Source: Bathymodiolus brooksi
Taxonomy: Eukaryota; Mollusca; Bivalvia; Mytilida; Modiolidae
Assembly: GCA_963680875.1 (NCBI GenBank)
Contig: OY804584.1
Coordinates: forward strand, 96,306,031 to 96,370,030
Reading direction: 5' to 3'
Length of the DNA stretch: 64,000 nucleotides
How positions within the stretch are numbered: position 1 is the first letter of the stretch; each line of letters begins with the position of its first letter. This document shows positions 45,262 through 58,200 of this stretch, one piece after another. The position numbers and the translations under genes are program-made. The notes below the pieces were generated by a model. It had not been told where the DNA came from. It saw only the letters and a program-made list of their open reading frames with translations, and did not search any database.

Positions 45262-45640
45262 GAGTGAATGAGTGATTGTTGTCCAACGCCAAATGAGCAA
45301 TTTTTTTCAGCTATATCATGGCGAGAACAAGTTGCATTCAATGTGATGATGATGATGTCTTTTTTGTACTAGATCAACACACTTCTAAAACTGGATTTTT
45401 ATAGTGCTAGCTCACTGAAACAACAGTTCCAGGGAAGAAACATCGCTCCACTTGGACACATTATCCTGATACTGAGCAAACCGGTCTTTGCTCTTACTCC
45501 TTAATGCTGCATGCTTAGCAGTGATGCAACAAATATCAATTTTATAGTCTATGGTTTGACCTGACAGTGGGCTCGAACCAACGATACACCACACTTGAGA
45601 CGAGCATGCCAACCATTACACCACTGATGCGGTTACTTTG
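45262..45640 (-). repeat. SINE-B, full length
   Basis: The cleanest SINE-B copy. Tail end AGTGAATGAGTGATTGTTGT..CAGCTATATCATGGCGAGAA; middle TATAGTGCTAGCTCACTGAA..TTGCTCTTACTCCTTAATGC; head on the minus strand GCATCAGTGGTGTAATGGTT..GGCATGCTCGTCTC, then B box GGTTCGAGCCC. The tRNA-like promoter boxes show a pol III SINE. Confidence 0.8.
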
Positions 45641-46021
45641 CTGAAAAAGTTAACTGTTAACTTAATTAAACCATTTGATTAACATCATATGTAAAATTCT
45701 CTACACTCTAAGTACTCTGGCGAATGTTTGATTAACCAATGAAAGTGCTGCTGGCAACATTTCCCCAGCAGGTTACAGGTAGTAAATGAAAAGTCACAAA
45801 CAATATTGTAGAACACAGGTTAAGATGAAAGGTTATAATTAGTCCTGTTGGATGTTAACGGAACATGGCTTCTGGTAAGGTGACCTTGATGCAACCGGAA
45901 CACTAAAAGTGAATATCTTGGCGACTAAAGTTCATCTGGAGCTGGACGAAATGTTAGATCGATAGGGGTCAGTATAGAAAAAAGTGAAATTTAACAAAAT
46001 TTTAATCAGAATGATAAATGA

Positions 46022-46290
46022 TGGTTTGGTTTGGTTAATGGTGTTTAACAACACTTTCAACAATATTTCAGTTATATTGTGGCTGTCAGTTTTATTGGTG
46101 AAGGAAACCAGAGTACTCTTGAGAAAACCTGTCTCAAGTCACCAACAAACTTCATCACATAATGTTGCATCGAGTACAACTTGCCATGAATGGGGTTCCA
46201 ACTCACAACTTCAGTGGTAATAGGCACCAATTGCATAGGTAGTTGTAAATCTAACTACCAAAGGATCACGACTACGGAGGCCTCACTGAA
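46022..46290 (-). repeat. SINE-A
   Basis: TGGTTAATGGTGTTTAACAA.., CAGTTTTATTGGTGAAGGAA.., and inverted head TAACTACCAAAGGATCACGA. Confidence 0.75.
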
Positions 46291-46744
46291 TGGTAAATGA
46301 AGATCATTCAATAATTCAACACGAATATCTTTAAATCTTCAGGTTGAAGCATGCTGCAGTATTATTTTGAAATACTAGACTGGTAGAAAAATCAACATAA
46401 ATGAACATTCAAATACTGTATTATTGAATCAACTTTTTTTTTATAATCAACAAAATAAGAATAATAGCAAATGACTAGAAATACTGACAAAATAATGCAT
46501 TACATGCAAAATTTCTCAAAAATAAAAAGAAAAGATTGATTTTTGTGTGTGGATTTTTTGTGTTTTAACACTACTTACAGCAATATTTCAGCCAACTGGG
46601 CCCTAGAAGAAGTAGAAGTTATGTATCGGATAAAATACATGTATATAAACAATACAAGCTTCTCTAAGATTATTTTAGATGGTCTAAGTGCACATAATGT
46701 TTTAATGTTATAAACAATTTTATAAAGTAGAAGTAGGAGAAGTA

Positions 46745-46945
46745 GAATGCCACTTACAGCAATATTTCAGCTATATCATGGTGACCAGTTTTAGTGGTGG
46801 AAGAAGCCAGAGTACCCAGAGAGAACTACCGACCATGGGCAAGCAACTGGTAAACTTTATCACTTGCGGCTGCGAGTCGAGTGCACCTTTTTTTGTAATT
46901 TACAAAAGTAATCCAACTACCTAACTCATTGAGCCATCCAGTCCC
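46745..46945 (-). repeat. SINE-A variant with different head
   Basis: AGCAATATTTCAGCTATATC..ATGGTGACCAGTTTTAGTGG..GGGCAAGCAACTGGTAAACT..GCGGCTGCGAGTCGAGTGCA, then TAACTCATTGAGCCATCCAG. The same variant lies at 54462-54612 in the other orientation. Confidence 0.65.
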
Positions 46946-47467
46946 TAAAAAGAAAAGAAAGCTCAAGACTTGGATAAAATGTGCAAATATTTTGAAACCC
47001 TCACACATATCAGCTATAATATGTTTAAAGCATGTAAAAATCTACCTGCAATAAATGTTTTTTAAAATTAGCTCTCTTACAATACCAATAAATGCTTTTT
47101 AGTTTTCAATTTTGCATCAGAATTGTGATCAACAAACTAGATGCTCACCTAAAGTTGTATTTCTCCCTTTGTTATTCATGCACTAGTTGGGGGGGGGGGG
47201 GTTCAAGCAAGTGTGTAAATACTGAGAAAAAACGTATTTCATTATCCCACAGAATTTATGCTAAACAGTTTCTGTCATGTGGTGGTGGCCAGCATGGATT
47301 TCATATAAACACAAAAAAATAAATTTGAAGAGAACATTACAAGGAAAAGATCATCCCTGTTTGCTTTCAAATGGTTCAGAGGTACAAGAGAAGAATTTTG
47401 TTTAAATATATTTGGACAGTGTCTTATAACTATCCTGCGATGGCAGTCATTTAGGATTATCATTCAT

Positions 47468-48935
47468 ACTAGAGGCTCCCAGGAGCCTGTAATCGCTCAC
47501 CTGGTTTTCAATTTGACATCTAAAGTTGATAGAAAATGAGGGTGTTACACATAATTTTGAAAGTGGGCCACCCAAAGATCATTTCAACTCAAATTTGTGA
47601 GCAAAAGATTTTGATGTGATTTTTTTTATAATATTCCTAAACGGAATAAACTGGCTGAATAAATCTCACAAAAAACCCAGAATATATGTAACTACTCATT
47701 GTCATGTAGCTGCAGTTAAAATTTGAGTTCATTTTGATTTATACTAAAGCAGCAATGGACAACTAAAAAAATTTATATTTTTAGTAACAGCAGCCATTTT
47801 GAATGGAGGGCGGGGCTGTCGGACACAATTTTGAAATGGGACTACCCAAGGTCTATCCCAGCAAAATTTGGTTTAATTTGGTTCAGTGGTTTCAGAGAAG
47901 AAGATTTAAATGTGATCTTTTATCAAAATATGCCTAATTTGCTTAATCGGTATAAATTGGCTGAAAGAAAAATTTCACAGAAAAACCCGGACTACATGTA
48001 TATGCTAAACTACTCATTGTCATGTAGCTGCAGTTAATATATGAGCTCATTTTGATTTATCATAAAGCAGCAATGGACAATTGAAGAAATTTCTATTTTT
48101 AGTAACAGCAGCCATCTTGAATGGAGGGTGGGGCTGTCGGACACAATTTTGAAATGGGACTACCCTAGCACTATCCCAGTCAAATTTGGTTTGATTTGGT
48201 TCAGCGGTGTCAGAGAAGAAGATTTAAATGTGATCTTTTATCAAAATATGTCTAATTTGCATAATCGGTATAAATCGGCTGAAAAAAAAATTTCACAGAA
48301 AAACCTGGAATACATGTTAAACTACTCATTGCCATGTAGCTGCAGTTAAAATTTGAGCTCATTTTGGTTTATACTAAAGCAGCAATGGACAATTGAAGAA
48401 ATTTCTATTTTTAGTAACAGCAGCCATCTTGAATGGAGGACGGGGCTGACGGACACAATTTTGAAAGGGACCCACCCAGGGACTATCCCTTCCAGGTTTG
48501 GTGTAATTTGGTTCAGCGGTTTCAGAGAAGATTTAAATGTGATCTTTTATCAAAATAGGCCTAATTTGCATAATCGGTATAAATCGGCTGAAAGAAAAAT
48601 TTCACAGTAAAACCCGGAATATATGTTAAACTACTCCTTGTCATGTAGCTGCAATTAAAATTTGAGCTCATTTTGACTTATACTATAGCAGCAATGGACA
48701 ATTAAAATTTCATTCCCCCATTTTTCTATTTTTAGCTTGACGGCCATCTTGGTTGGAAGTCGGGATCAACGGACACAATTTTGGAAGAGGGCCATACAAA
48801 TACCATTCCACCAAAGTTTGGTTGCAATTGGCCCAGTGGTTTCTGAGGAAAAGATTAAAGTTTACGACGTACGACGGACGGACGCCAAGTGATGGCAAAA
48901 GCTCACCTGGCCTTTGGCCAGGTGAGCTAAAAAAA
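47468..48935 (+). mobile_element. Terminal-hairpin element, GGTGAGC family, CCTGG subtype
   Basis: Starts ACTAGAGGCTCCCAGGAGCC..GCTCACCTGG and ends CTCACCTGGCC-TTT-GGCCAGGTGAGCTAA. Three to four internal units of about 320 bp (AGCAGCAATGGACAATTGAA..AACAGCAGCCATCTTGAATGG..TGTCGGACACAATTTTGAAA) give short in-frame ORFs that are only shadows. The end motif differs from other subtypes but matches at both termini. Confidence 0.75.
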
Positions 48936-49354
48936 TGAAATTTTGTAACGGGCCATCCAGTGACTATTCATGTACTGTTTAGATTTAATAAAAAAATATA
49001 TTCCCATAACGGTTGCGGACATCTTGGATTAGCAATCGGGATAAGAAATAAACTGTTATTTAAGAACTATCTTTATCATTATCATTTAAAAAGTAGAAAG
49101 TTTTGACAATCTGAAGAAATTTGAATTTTTGCTTTAGTAAAGGTGGCCATTTTTAAATAGGGGAAGGCAGTAATTTAGATATATATTTTAAATGGGATTG
49201 ATCCATTTATTTTTTTTAATATTAAAATGTGAAAAGCTCAATGTGTACAGATGCAACATGACGACAAAAGCTCACTCGGTCCATGGCATCATGAACTGTA
49301 AATTACAAAGCCATAACGTCTTCATGAATGTTTAGTCTTTTCCTTGTCTGCACT

Positions 49355-49475
49355 TAAAATTTGACTCAATCAAAAGTCCCTTCTGGACCGAAAAATATAA
49401 AAGTAAATATGATCAAAATATTTGACTCAACCAAAAGTCCCTTCTGGACCGAAAAATAACAAAGTAAATATGATC
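49355..49475 (+). repeat. 62-bp direct tandem duplication
   Basis: TTTGACTCAATCAAAAGTCC..CTTCTGGACCGAAAAATA..AAGTAAATATGATCAA occurs twice back to back with few changes. Confidence 0.85.
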
Positions 49476-49683
49476 AACAACCAATACATGTTTATGTCTA
49501 TAATAAAAATAACAATTGTAAAAATAAATTCCTACTGGAATATGAATCATTAAAAAATAAATTAGTATAAAAATTACAAAAAAAAACTAATACAAAAGAC
49601 ATTTAAATAACAAGTTTGGCTCCTTGCCTTCACTATAACATTATTATACACTTATAATAAGACTTAACAATACATGTACATAT

Positions 49684-49962
49684 GTATCACTCTTCTTAGT
49701 GATACTGATACAGTACAGTCAGAGACATAGTGATAAATCACTGTGATAGATGTATCACTCTTCTTAGTGATACTGATATATCTTTTGATCTATTTAATCT
49801 ATTTACTTATTTTGATATGTCTTTTGGGTGATAGTAAGTAACACTCTAAATGTAAAAGAAATTTTGAAGACATATGGAATAGAACAAAAGATATATCCAA
49901 ATCACTAAGAGGAGTGATAGGTCAATCACAGTGATTTATCACACCATGATGTCTCAAGACTG
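49684..49962. mobile_element. Mariner-like palindromic MITE, unexpanded copy
   Basis: Has one full left arm plus a partial preceding arm (GTATCACTCTTCTTAGTG), the same central sequence (TTTACTTATTTTGATATG) and the right arm ..CAGTGATTTATCACACCATG..AAGACTG-TA. It shows the ancestral layout of the 2-kb element at 30655. Confidence 0.8.
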
Positions 49963-50162
49963 TACTTTACCATGTAGAGAAACAACAAATAGATAAACAA
50001 TTGTATGATTAAGAAACAAGAAAAAGATGTAAATTAAAGCTAAGAAATAACAAATACAAACTGTACACATAATTGATACATTAACACTGTAGAGGTTCAA
50101 ACTCGCCCCGTATGGCTCACCTGGTTATTCATATACAGTTTGTGCTCATTCGGTTTAGATTT

Positions 50163-50405
50163 AGGTTTGGTTTATAGTGTTTAACGCCACTTTCAACAAT
50201 ATTTAAGTTATATCGTGGCCCTCGGTTTTATTGGTGGAGGAAACCAGAGTACCCAGAGAAAACCACCGAACTGTCACTGACAAACTTTATCATATAATGT
50301 TGTATTGAGTACACCTCGCCATGAATTCACAGCTTTAGTGGTGATAGGCACTGATTGCACAGGTAGTAGTACATCCAACTACCTAACGATCATGATCACT
50401 ACCAC
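50163..50405 (-). repeat. SINE-A
   Basis: GGTTTATAGTGTTTAACGCC.., CGGTTTTATTGGTGGAGGAA.., and inverted head CAACTACCTAACGATCATGA. Confidence 0.75.
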
Positions 50406-51550
50406 GACCTGCCCCTGGTTTCAATCAAGTCTAGATTTTTGAGAATATAATTTATTAATTTTCACATAGTTTAACCCATTAAAATAAAAATTAAAAATGT
50501 CTTTTTTGATCCTATATTTCTGAAACAGTATTAGCTAACACTTTCAGAAATTTTTTCAAGAAATTCAAAAAAAAAATTGCATACAAATTCAGCAAGGTCA
50601 ATTTATAAAACAACACAGCATGCACAGGAAAAAGAAAAAATAACTTTAAAAATTACATAAATTTTTTTTATTATAATTGTAGATATTGACTCCTTTATAT
50701 CCTTGAAACGACAAGAATCATTAAAAAATCTGTTGCCATGGAACTTAAAGGAGAATTTTATAAGGAATGTAAAGAAAAGGAAATCACAGTCCAACAAGAA
50801 ACACATATTTTAGTATACTAGGGACATTTTCTGTAGTGGATTTCTGTAGGAAAAAACCCCCCAACAACATAAACTTTGTGAGTACCGTCAATGAACATTC
50901 CTAACAAGTTTTGTTCTACTTGGCCCAGCAGTTTCAGAGAAGATTTAAGTTAAAAGGTTACTGACAATGCCAATGACTACAGACACAAAGTGATGACAAT
51001 ACCTCATATGACCCTTTGTGTCATCAGGTACATTAAAACATTACTTTAGTCAAATGACATATTGATGTGGTTGCTATAGATACAAGTCACTTTTAATATA
51101 ATATGGCAAACCTAAGAGATAAAACTATTTAATATTGGCAGTTTTTATGAAAATTGGTGACAGTCACATGACATTGATGTGAGATGAACACTATAAAATA
51201 ATAGTAACCAAAACAAAACCATGTATAAATGCTGATTTCTCATAAGCTGACACTAAGATTTTCATGTTAAAGACACAAAAAGAATATTCTGTATATCAAT
51301 TGCTTCAGTTTTGGCTATGTCTTGTGTAATATCCCTTGTATTCTGGTTCCATTTGTCTTCACTGTGACTAGGTAACATTCTGATCCTGACAGTGACTTCA
51401 AAAACAAGTTTTTCCCCCCAAGTTGACGTCTTCTGTGACTCATCAACATTTAAATATCTTTGTCTAATGTCCAATAAGAAGTAATTTCCAGTCACTACGA
51501 AATTTTGGTTAGAAATGCCATTTTAAACTTTGCTGAAATCTACTTTCAAA
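50406..51550. other. 3' flank / 3'UTR of the zinc-finger gene and intergenic DNA
   Basis: AT-rich, no gene. A decayed hairpin-element remnant (CATATGACCCTTTGTGTCAT at about 51004) is visible. ATTAAA on the minus strand near 51091-51096 could be a weak polyadenylation signal for the zinc-finger gene. Confidence 0.35.
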
Positions 51551-52266
51551 TCAACCTGGCAGCTGTTTATCAGTCATTTCTAAAAAATCCTTCAAAACAT
51601 CGATGTTGTCAAGGTCGTCCAGGTCAACTGATTTAAAATGATCGTTATCATAATACCCATCAGATTCAAGCAACTGAAAAGTATCTGAGGTAACAGATTG
51701 AGCTGCTTCCAAAGATGAACTTACAGCACTAAATTCAGACCGATCATCAGTATTTTTAATATATCCCAAAAAACTTTCATCCAAATCCAGAATTGACGAG
51801 GACGCACCGTTGTTGTCTATAGCAAGTGGATTCTGGGATATAAATGAAATGTCTTGTGAATTCTGTGTCATCGTAGGATAATTCATTGAATGGCTTACAT
51901 CTGCATCCACAGGTAATTGTGCATTGTCGTCAGTGCATTTTGTATTTGCGGTATAAATATAAGTTTGTGACATTTGTTCCGAAACACTGTTACAACTGTA
52001 GAAAGCTGATTGTTTATTTTGCATGTCGTAAAATGGAAGGGAGAAATTAGCAGCATTATTGGATAACATACAGGATTTAACATCAGAAAAATCTTTCAGC
52101 AACATTTGAACCTCTGGCTCATGTTGTGAAAAAGAGACACCTTCCAAGTTTGAGAAAAGACTGTCAACTTGTCCTGCTGAAATTATTGCATTGTGTGAAT
52201 TAACAGAATCTACTGCAGTTGAACTTGAACCATCAGTCAGTATTGTCATGCCATGGCAAGCTGGTT
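51551..52266 (-). CDS. Zinc-finger gene, last exon (acidic C-terminus)
   Basis: 716 bp, open from acceptor TTTTTAG to TGA at 51553-51551; phase matches the middle exon (g|aa = Glu). Encodes about 238 residues without a known domain, rich in Ser, Asp, Asn and Gln, ending [25 protein letters not shown]. The intron before it is about 5 kb. Assignment to this gene rests on strand, phase, the lack of another terminal exon between, and composition. Confidence 0.75.
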
Positions 52267-55200
52267 CTAAAAATAAAAAATAAAAAAAGTTTTATTCAGT
52301 AATGTTGTCTTAGCTAGGAAATCATACGTGTCCAGTACATCGATTTTCTGGATAGAGCACAGCTGCTGAGGTAAAAGCTACTCAAACAATGTTACGTACC
52401 TCCTAGGATGAAATCAGTGCTACAAAAATTCTAGTCGTCATTATAAACTGTGTGACCTTACTAAATATATATTACTCAAATGTCAGTGGATCGTTTTCTT
52501 ACACAGAGATAATTTGATCACGGACAAGACTTTTACCAAACTTGACTTTGAGTAACGTAGCAGGTGTCATACGAGAAAAAACCAACAGGAACTGATTACA
52601 CTCTGCAAGCACCTAGGTTCACTCACGGTTTTTTATGAGTCTGTGTTGCTCATCGTTTTAGTTTTCTATATTGTTTGTCTTTATTCAGAGTCTTGTGCCC
52701 AATTTACCCAGGGCCCGGTGGCTCAAAGAGTTAGGTGGTTGGATTACCTAACAACTCATACAAGCCTATCATCAATACGACGTGAACCCACATCCAGCTT
52801 TGTGAATTACAAACTAGAGGCTCAGCCCACTGAGCCTGTATCGCTCACCTGACAATAGAATGATACTGAAGCAAATTTCAAAGGGAGATAATCATTACCT
52901 TAAAAAACAGCAGCCATCTTGAATGGAGGGTGGGGCTGTCGGACACAATTTTAAAAGGGACACACCCAGGGACCATCTATGCCAAGTTTGGCTCCATTTG
53001 GCCAAGCTGTTTCAGAGGAGAAGATTTTTTTAACATTAGCCAATCAGAAAAAAGATTTATTCTTGGCGGCCATGTTTATAGGCCAAATGGAACGAAATGG
53101 AGAAACTTTATAGAGGACCTTACATAGATGCTTACTGCCAAGTTTGGTTCCATTTGGCCAAGTTGTTTCAGAGGAGAAGATTAAAATATGAAAAAGTTAA
53201 TGGACGGACGACGGATGCCAAGTGATGGCAATACCTCACATGGCCCTTTGGGTCAGGTGAGCTAAAAAATGATGAAAAAAGGGGAATAACTCCTAGACGG
53301 GTAATCAGATTTACTTCAAAATTGCAGGGCATGTAGATCTTGACAAGCTGAACATGTTTTCAGTTTACACTCAACATCTATCTCTTATAGTTTTTGAAAT
53401 AAAGGATGAAAAGTATTAACATTTTTAAAATTTGATGAAAAAAGGGCAATAACTTCAAGATGGGTAATCAGATTTACTTTAAAATTGTAGGCTAGGTTGA
53501 TCTTGACATGCTGAACATGTTTGCTGTTTAAACTTAACATCTATCTCTTATAGTTTTTGAAATAAAGGACAAAAGGTATTAACATTTTGAAAATTTGACG
53601 AAAAAAAGGGCAATAACTCCAAATTGGGTACTCAAATTAACTTCAAAATTACAGGGCAGGTAGATCTTAATATGCTGCACATGTTTGCAATTTAAACTTA
53701 ACCTTTATCTCTAATAGTTTTTGAAATATCAGACAAACATGTTTAAATTAAAAAAATAAAAAATAAAAAAGGGCAATAACTCCTAGACGGGTAATCAGAT
53801 TTACTTCAAAATTGCAGGGCATGTAGATCTTGACATGCTGCACATGTTTGCTGTTTAAACTTAACGTCTATCTCTTATAGTTTTTGAAATAAAAAACGAA
53901 AAGTATTAAAAGTTTGAAAATTTGACGAAAAAAGGGCAATAACTCCAAGATAGGTAATCAGATTTTCTTCAAAATTTCAGGGTAGTTAGATCTTCCTGTG
54001 CTGATCATTTTCACCTATGTCAGATTTCTGATATTATTAACGGTTTTTGAGTTGTTACCAAAAACGTGCAATTTTACCATATGTTCTATTTTTAGTAACA
54101 GCGGCCATGTTTGTTGGCCGAATGGAATTAAATGAAGAAGTTTTATAGAGGATCTTACATAGATGCTTCCTGCCAAGTTTGGCTCCATTTGGCCAAGCAT
54201 TTTCAGAGGAGAAGATTTTTTTAACATTAGCCAATCAGAAACAAGAATTGCCCTTGGCGGCCATATTTGTTGGCGGAATGGGACGAAATGAAGAAACTTT
54301 ATAGAGGACCTTATATAGATGCTTTCTGCCAAGTTTGGTTCCATTTGGTCCAGTTGTTTGAGAGGAGTAGATTAAAATATGAAAAGTTAACGGACGGACG
54401 ACGGACACCAAGTGATGGCAATACCTCACATGACCCTTTGGGTCAGGTGAGCTAAAAAGGGTGCACTCGAATCGCAGTCGCAAGTGATAAAGTTTACCAG
54501 TTGCTTGCCCATGGTCTGTGGTTCTCTCTGGCTTCTTCCACCACTAAAACTGGTCACCATGATATAGCTGAAATATTGCTAAAAGTGGCATTAAACACAA
54601 TCAATCAATCAATCTTATAAAATCAATTCAAGAATTTGATTCGGACCAGAAAAAAATCAAACCAATGTTACCTATGTCTCTGGATTGTCTATTTTTAATT
54701 ACCCTGTTTTTTCTTACGTTTATTAGACATGAGGTAATTGGGTATTAACTTCAGTTTCAACCATATCTGTTATATTGTGCAATCAGTATTATTGACGATG
54801 ATGCCAAGTGCTAGCAAACTCACATACACTTTGGATTAGGATTATGGTGTTTAAAACAAATTTCAACATTTCATTTATATAGTGGCGGTGTTTTATTGGT
54901 GGAGGAAATCAGAGTACCCGGAGAAAATCATCAACCTGCCACAAGTCACAGACAAAAATTATCATTAGCGGGATTCAAACATATAACTTCAGCGGTGATA
55001 GGCTCTGATTGCACAGGTAGCTGTAAATCCAACTTTGGATAAATGGGATAAAAAGAACGTGTAGAGACACACAAATATGTTTTGCCTGTCTTTGGACTGA
55101 TAATAAATAAATAAACAAATTATATTACATAAGGACATATGCTTGGTTTTATGGTGCTTAACGCCACTTTCAACAATATGTCAGCTATATCATGGAGGTA

Positions 55201-58200
55201 AGTTTTATTGGTGGAGGAAACCAGAGGACCTGGAGAAAACCACCGACCTATCTCTAGTCAATGACAAACTTTACCACATAATGTTGTACACCTCGCCCTG
55301 ATCGTGGTTCGAAGCCACAATCCTAGTGGTGATAGGCACCAAATAGCAGTTAGTTGTAATTCCAACTACCATACGATCCCGACCACAACTGCCCCCACAA
55401 GGACATAGGATTGACACTGGTTGGGTTAATGAGATCAAGGACAGGCGACATGTATCAGTTGAAATGTACACTCCACGATAAAATTATGGTTGACTCATCA
55501 TGCATGGTTACAGAGAAACAGACTTGTTCACTAATGTGCTAGCATAATGCATAAGCGAGTACGGATGTCAGTGGAGTGAGTGTACAGAGAAACAGACTTG
55601 TTCATTAATGTGCTAGCATAATATTTAAGTAAGGATGTCAGTGGAGTGAGTGAGTGATTATTGTTTAATGCCAAATGAACATTTTTTTTCAGCTATATCA
55701 TGGCGAGAACAAGCTACATTTCGCTAGATCACTATAACAACTGTTCGTGTGTAGGCATGCCGCTCTACTCGAACACATTATCCCAAATCTGAGTCAACAA
55801 GTCTTTACTCTTTCCACTTAATGGTTTATGTTCAGCAGAGAAGCAACAAATACCAATTTTATAGTCTTTGGTTTGAGTCAACCGGTAAAATGTTACAATA
55901 AATCATAAGTCGGGTGAGGTAAAAGGTCATTACCATACAACGATCAGGTGATGCTGATGACAAAAGTTTGTTCATTCCTAAAATATAATATGTGGATTGA
56001 TGTTGCTGTGCTATTTAAGAAACATTAACTGACCAAGTTTCATTGTTATTTCATTTTTCTTGTGCCTGACAATGGACAAAAAATACTAAATTCAATTTAA
56101 CTTGTTCAAAAGTAATCTGTCAAACATCTTTGATATGGTAGACTTCGACAACACATTTAACAAGGTTAACATTAAATGACTACTCATTAATCTTACATCT
56201 CTAAGCCAGGTATCTTATGCTGGAAGATCTTGCTAAAAATAATATGCCTAACTATCAATCTGATACTACAAGTTTTGAGTTTTGATGGTTAGCGTGTTAT
56301 GGTGTTTAATGCCACTTTCAACAATATATCAGAGTTCAGGAAACTGACAATTCATAAAGCATAACATTGTAGGTATGAAACTTCCACGTTGTACATCTTC
56401 ATGATCTCCAGTACAGTCTGGAGATTACCAAGAAAAGTTTGAAGGCACCAAAGGTGTAATCAGAAGCTGTTAATCAAAGGAGACAATACAATGGTCAAAA
56501 GAACTAGAGGCTCAGTGGGCTGAGCCTGTGTCGCTCACCTTTCATTCTGCTTTGAGGAAACTCAATACAGAGCCTTCCATAGGTGCTTCCCACCAAGTTT
56601 CGGTTCATTTGGCCAAGCAGTTTCAGAGAAGATTTTTAGAAATCAACCAACCAGAAACAAGAATTGCCTATGGCAGCCATGTTTGTTAACAGATCGGGAT
56701 GAAATTAGCCATCTTTATAGAGGACCTTCCATAGATGCTTCCTACCAAGTTTCGGTTCAATTGGCTAAGCAGTTTCAGGGAAGAAGATTTTTAGAAATCG
56801 ACCAATCTGAAACAAGAATTGCCTGTGGCAGCCATGTTTGTTAACGAATCGGGACGAAATGAGCAATCCTTATAGAGAAACTTCCATAGATGCTTTCTAC
56901 CAAGTTTCGGTTCATTTGGTAAAGTCGTTTCAGAGGAGAAGATTTTTAGAAATCCACCAATCAGAAACAAGAATTGCCTGTGGTGGCCATGTTTGTTAAC
57001 GGATCGGAACTAAATGAGCAATCTTTATAGAGGACCTTCCATAGATGCTTTCTACCAAGTTTCGGTTCGGGGTTTCAGAGGATAAGATTAAAATGTGAAA
57101 AGTCAATGGACGACAGACGACAGACGCCAAGTGATGGCAAAAGCTCACATTGCCTTTGGCAAGGTGAGCTAAAAAGGACAAACAATGGTCAACATAGCAC
57201 TACACAGAAAACTGGACTAAAAATCTAGGGTGATAACATCCTTACCTACACCTAAACCTAAATATGACTTCATTATGTCAACAGCTCTTCTGTAAATGTC
57301 CCGTGTTTTCTTGTGTAGTGAGGAAGCTAAATGTTGTTCATAAGACCTCTTTATATAAAACAGTTGATCACACGTAATACAATGGTATTTCTTCGTAATG
57401 TGCATCTCTCTTCTATGTCTTGATTTTTCTTCCTAAAAAACATACATAAATCTGTTATAAGTATCAGTTATGATTTTATTTGTCCCAAAGAGTATAATGG
57501 TCTTAAATCAACATATTCTAACTTCCTAGTTAGTAGTCAGTTAACTAAGGATAATTACTGACCCTACTATACATATTGTACAATCAATATATACGATGTC
57601 ATTCATTTTTGTCTTTTTGGGTGGAAGCGAATCAGTGCAGGTTTTTTAAATGTTTGTTTATATCTTTATTTCCCTTTATCAAGAGTGGTATAGTTCTTCT
57701 TCTTCTTCTTCTTCTTCCGTGTACAGAGTGTACTCATCATTGAGCGTTATACTCCAGCGTTGGGATCTCATTGACCGGTGTTTAACTCTGCCACATATGT
57801 GTGCTTGTCCCAAGACAGGATTTGTAATGTCAGATGTCATAGTCTTGTTTGTGTTCAATGATGTGAGGTATTTGTTCATGGTTGATATATTTTCTAGTAC
57901 TTATATATTAGTTTCAATGAATAAAAGCAGATTTTTTTTTAATAATAAGTAACTAATCCATTTTCCAAACGTTACGACCATTAGTGAAAAGTTGTTGGAT
58001 GTAGTTAAGCTTGATTAATGCTATGTAATGGCCAAAAACATTTGCTAATGGGATTAGGGTTATGGTGTTCAACGTCATTTTCAACACTATTTCAGTTATA
58101 TCGTGGCGGCCAGTTTTTATTGGTGGAAGAAACCGGAGAACACAGAGAAAACTATCGATCTGTATTGCCAAAGAAAAAATTAAAACAAGACAACATACAT

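Noticed and set aside
47831..48610. Series of similar plus-strand frames (KFGLIWFSGFREEDLNVIF)
   Set aside because: They are translations of the internal tandem units of a hairpin element and are not open across units.
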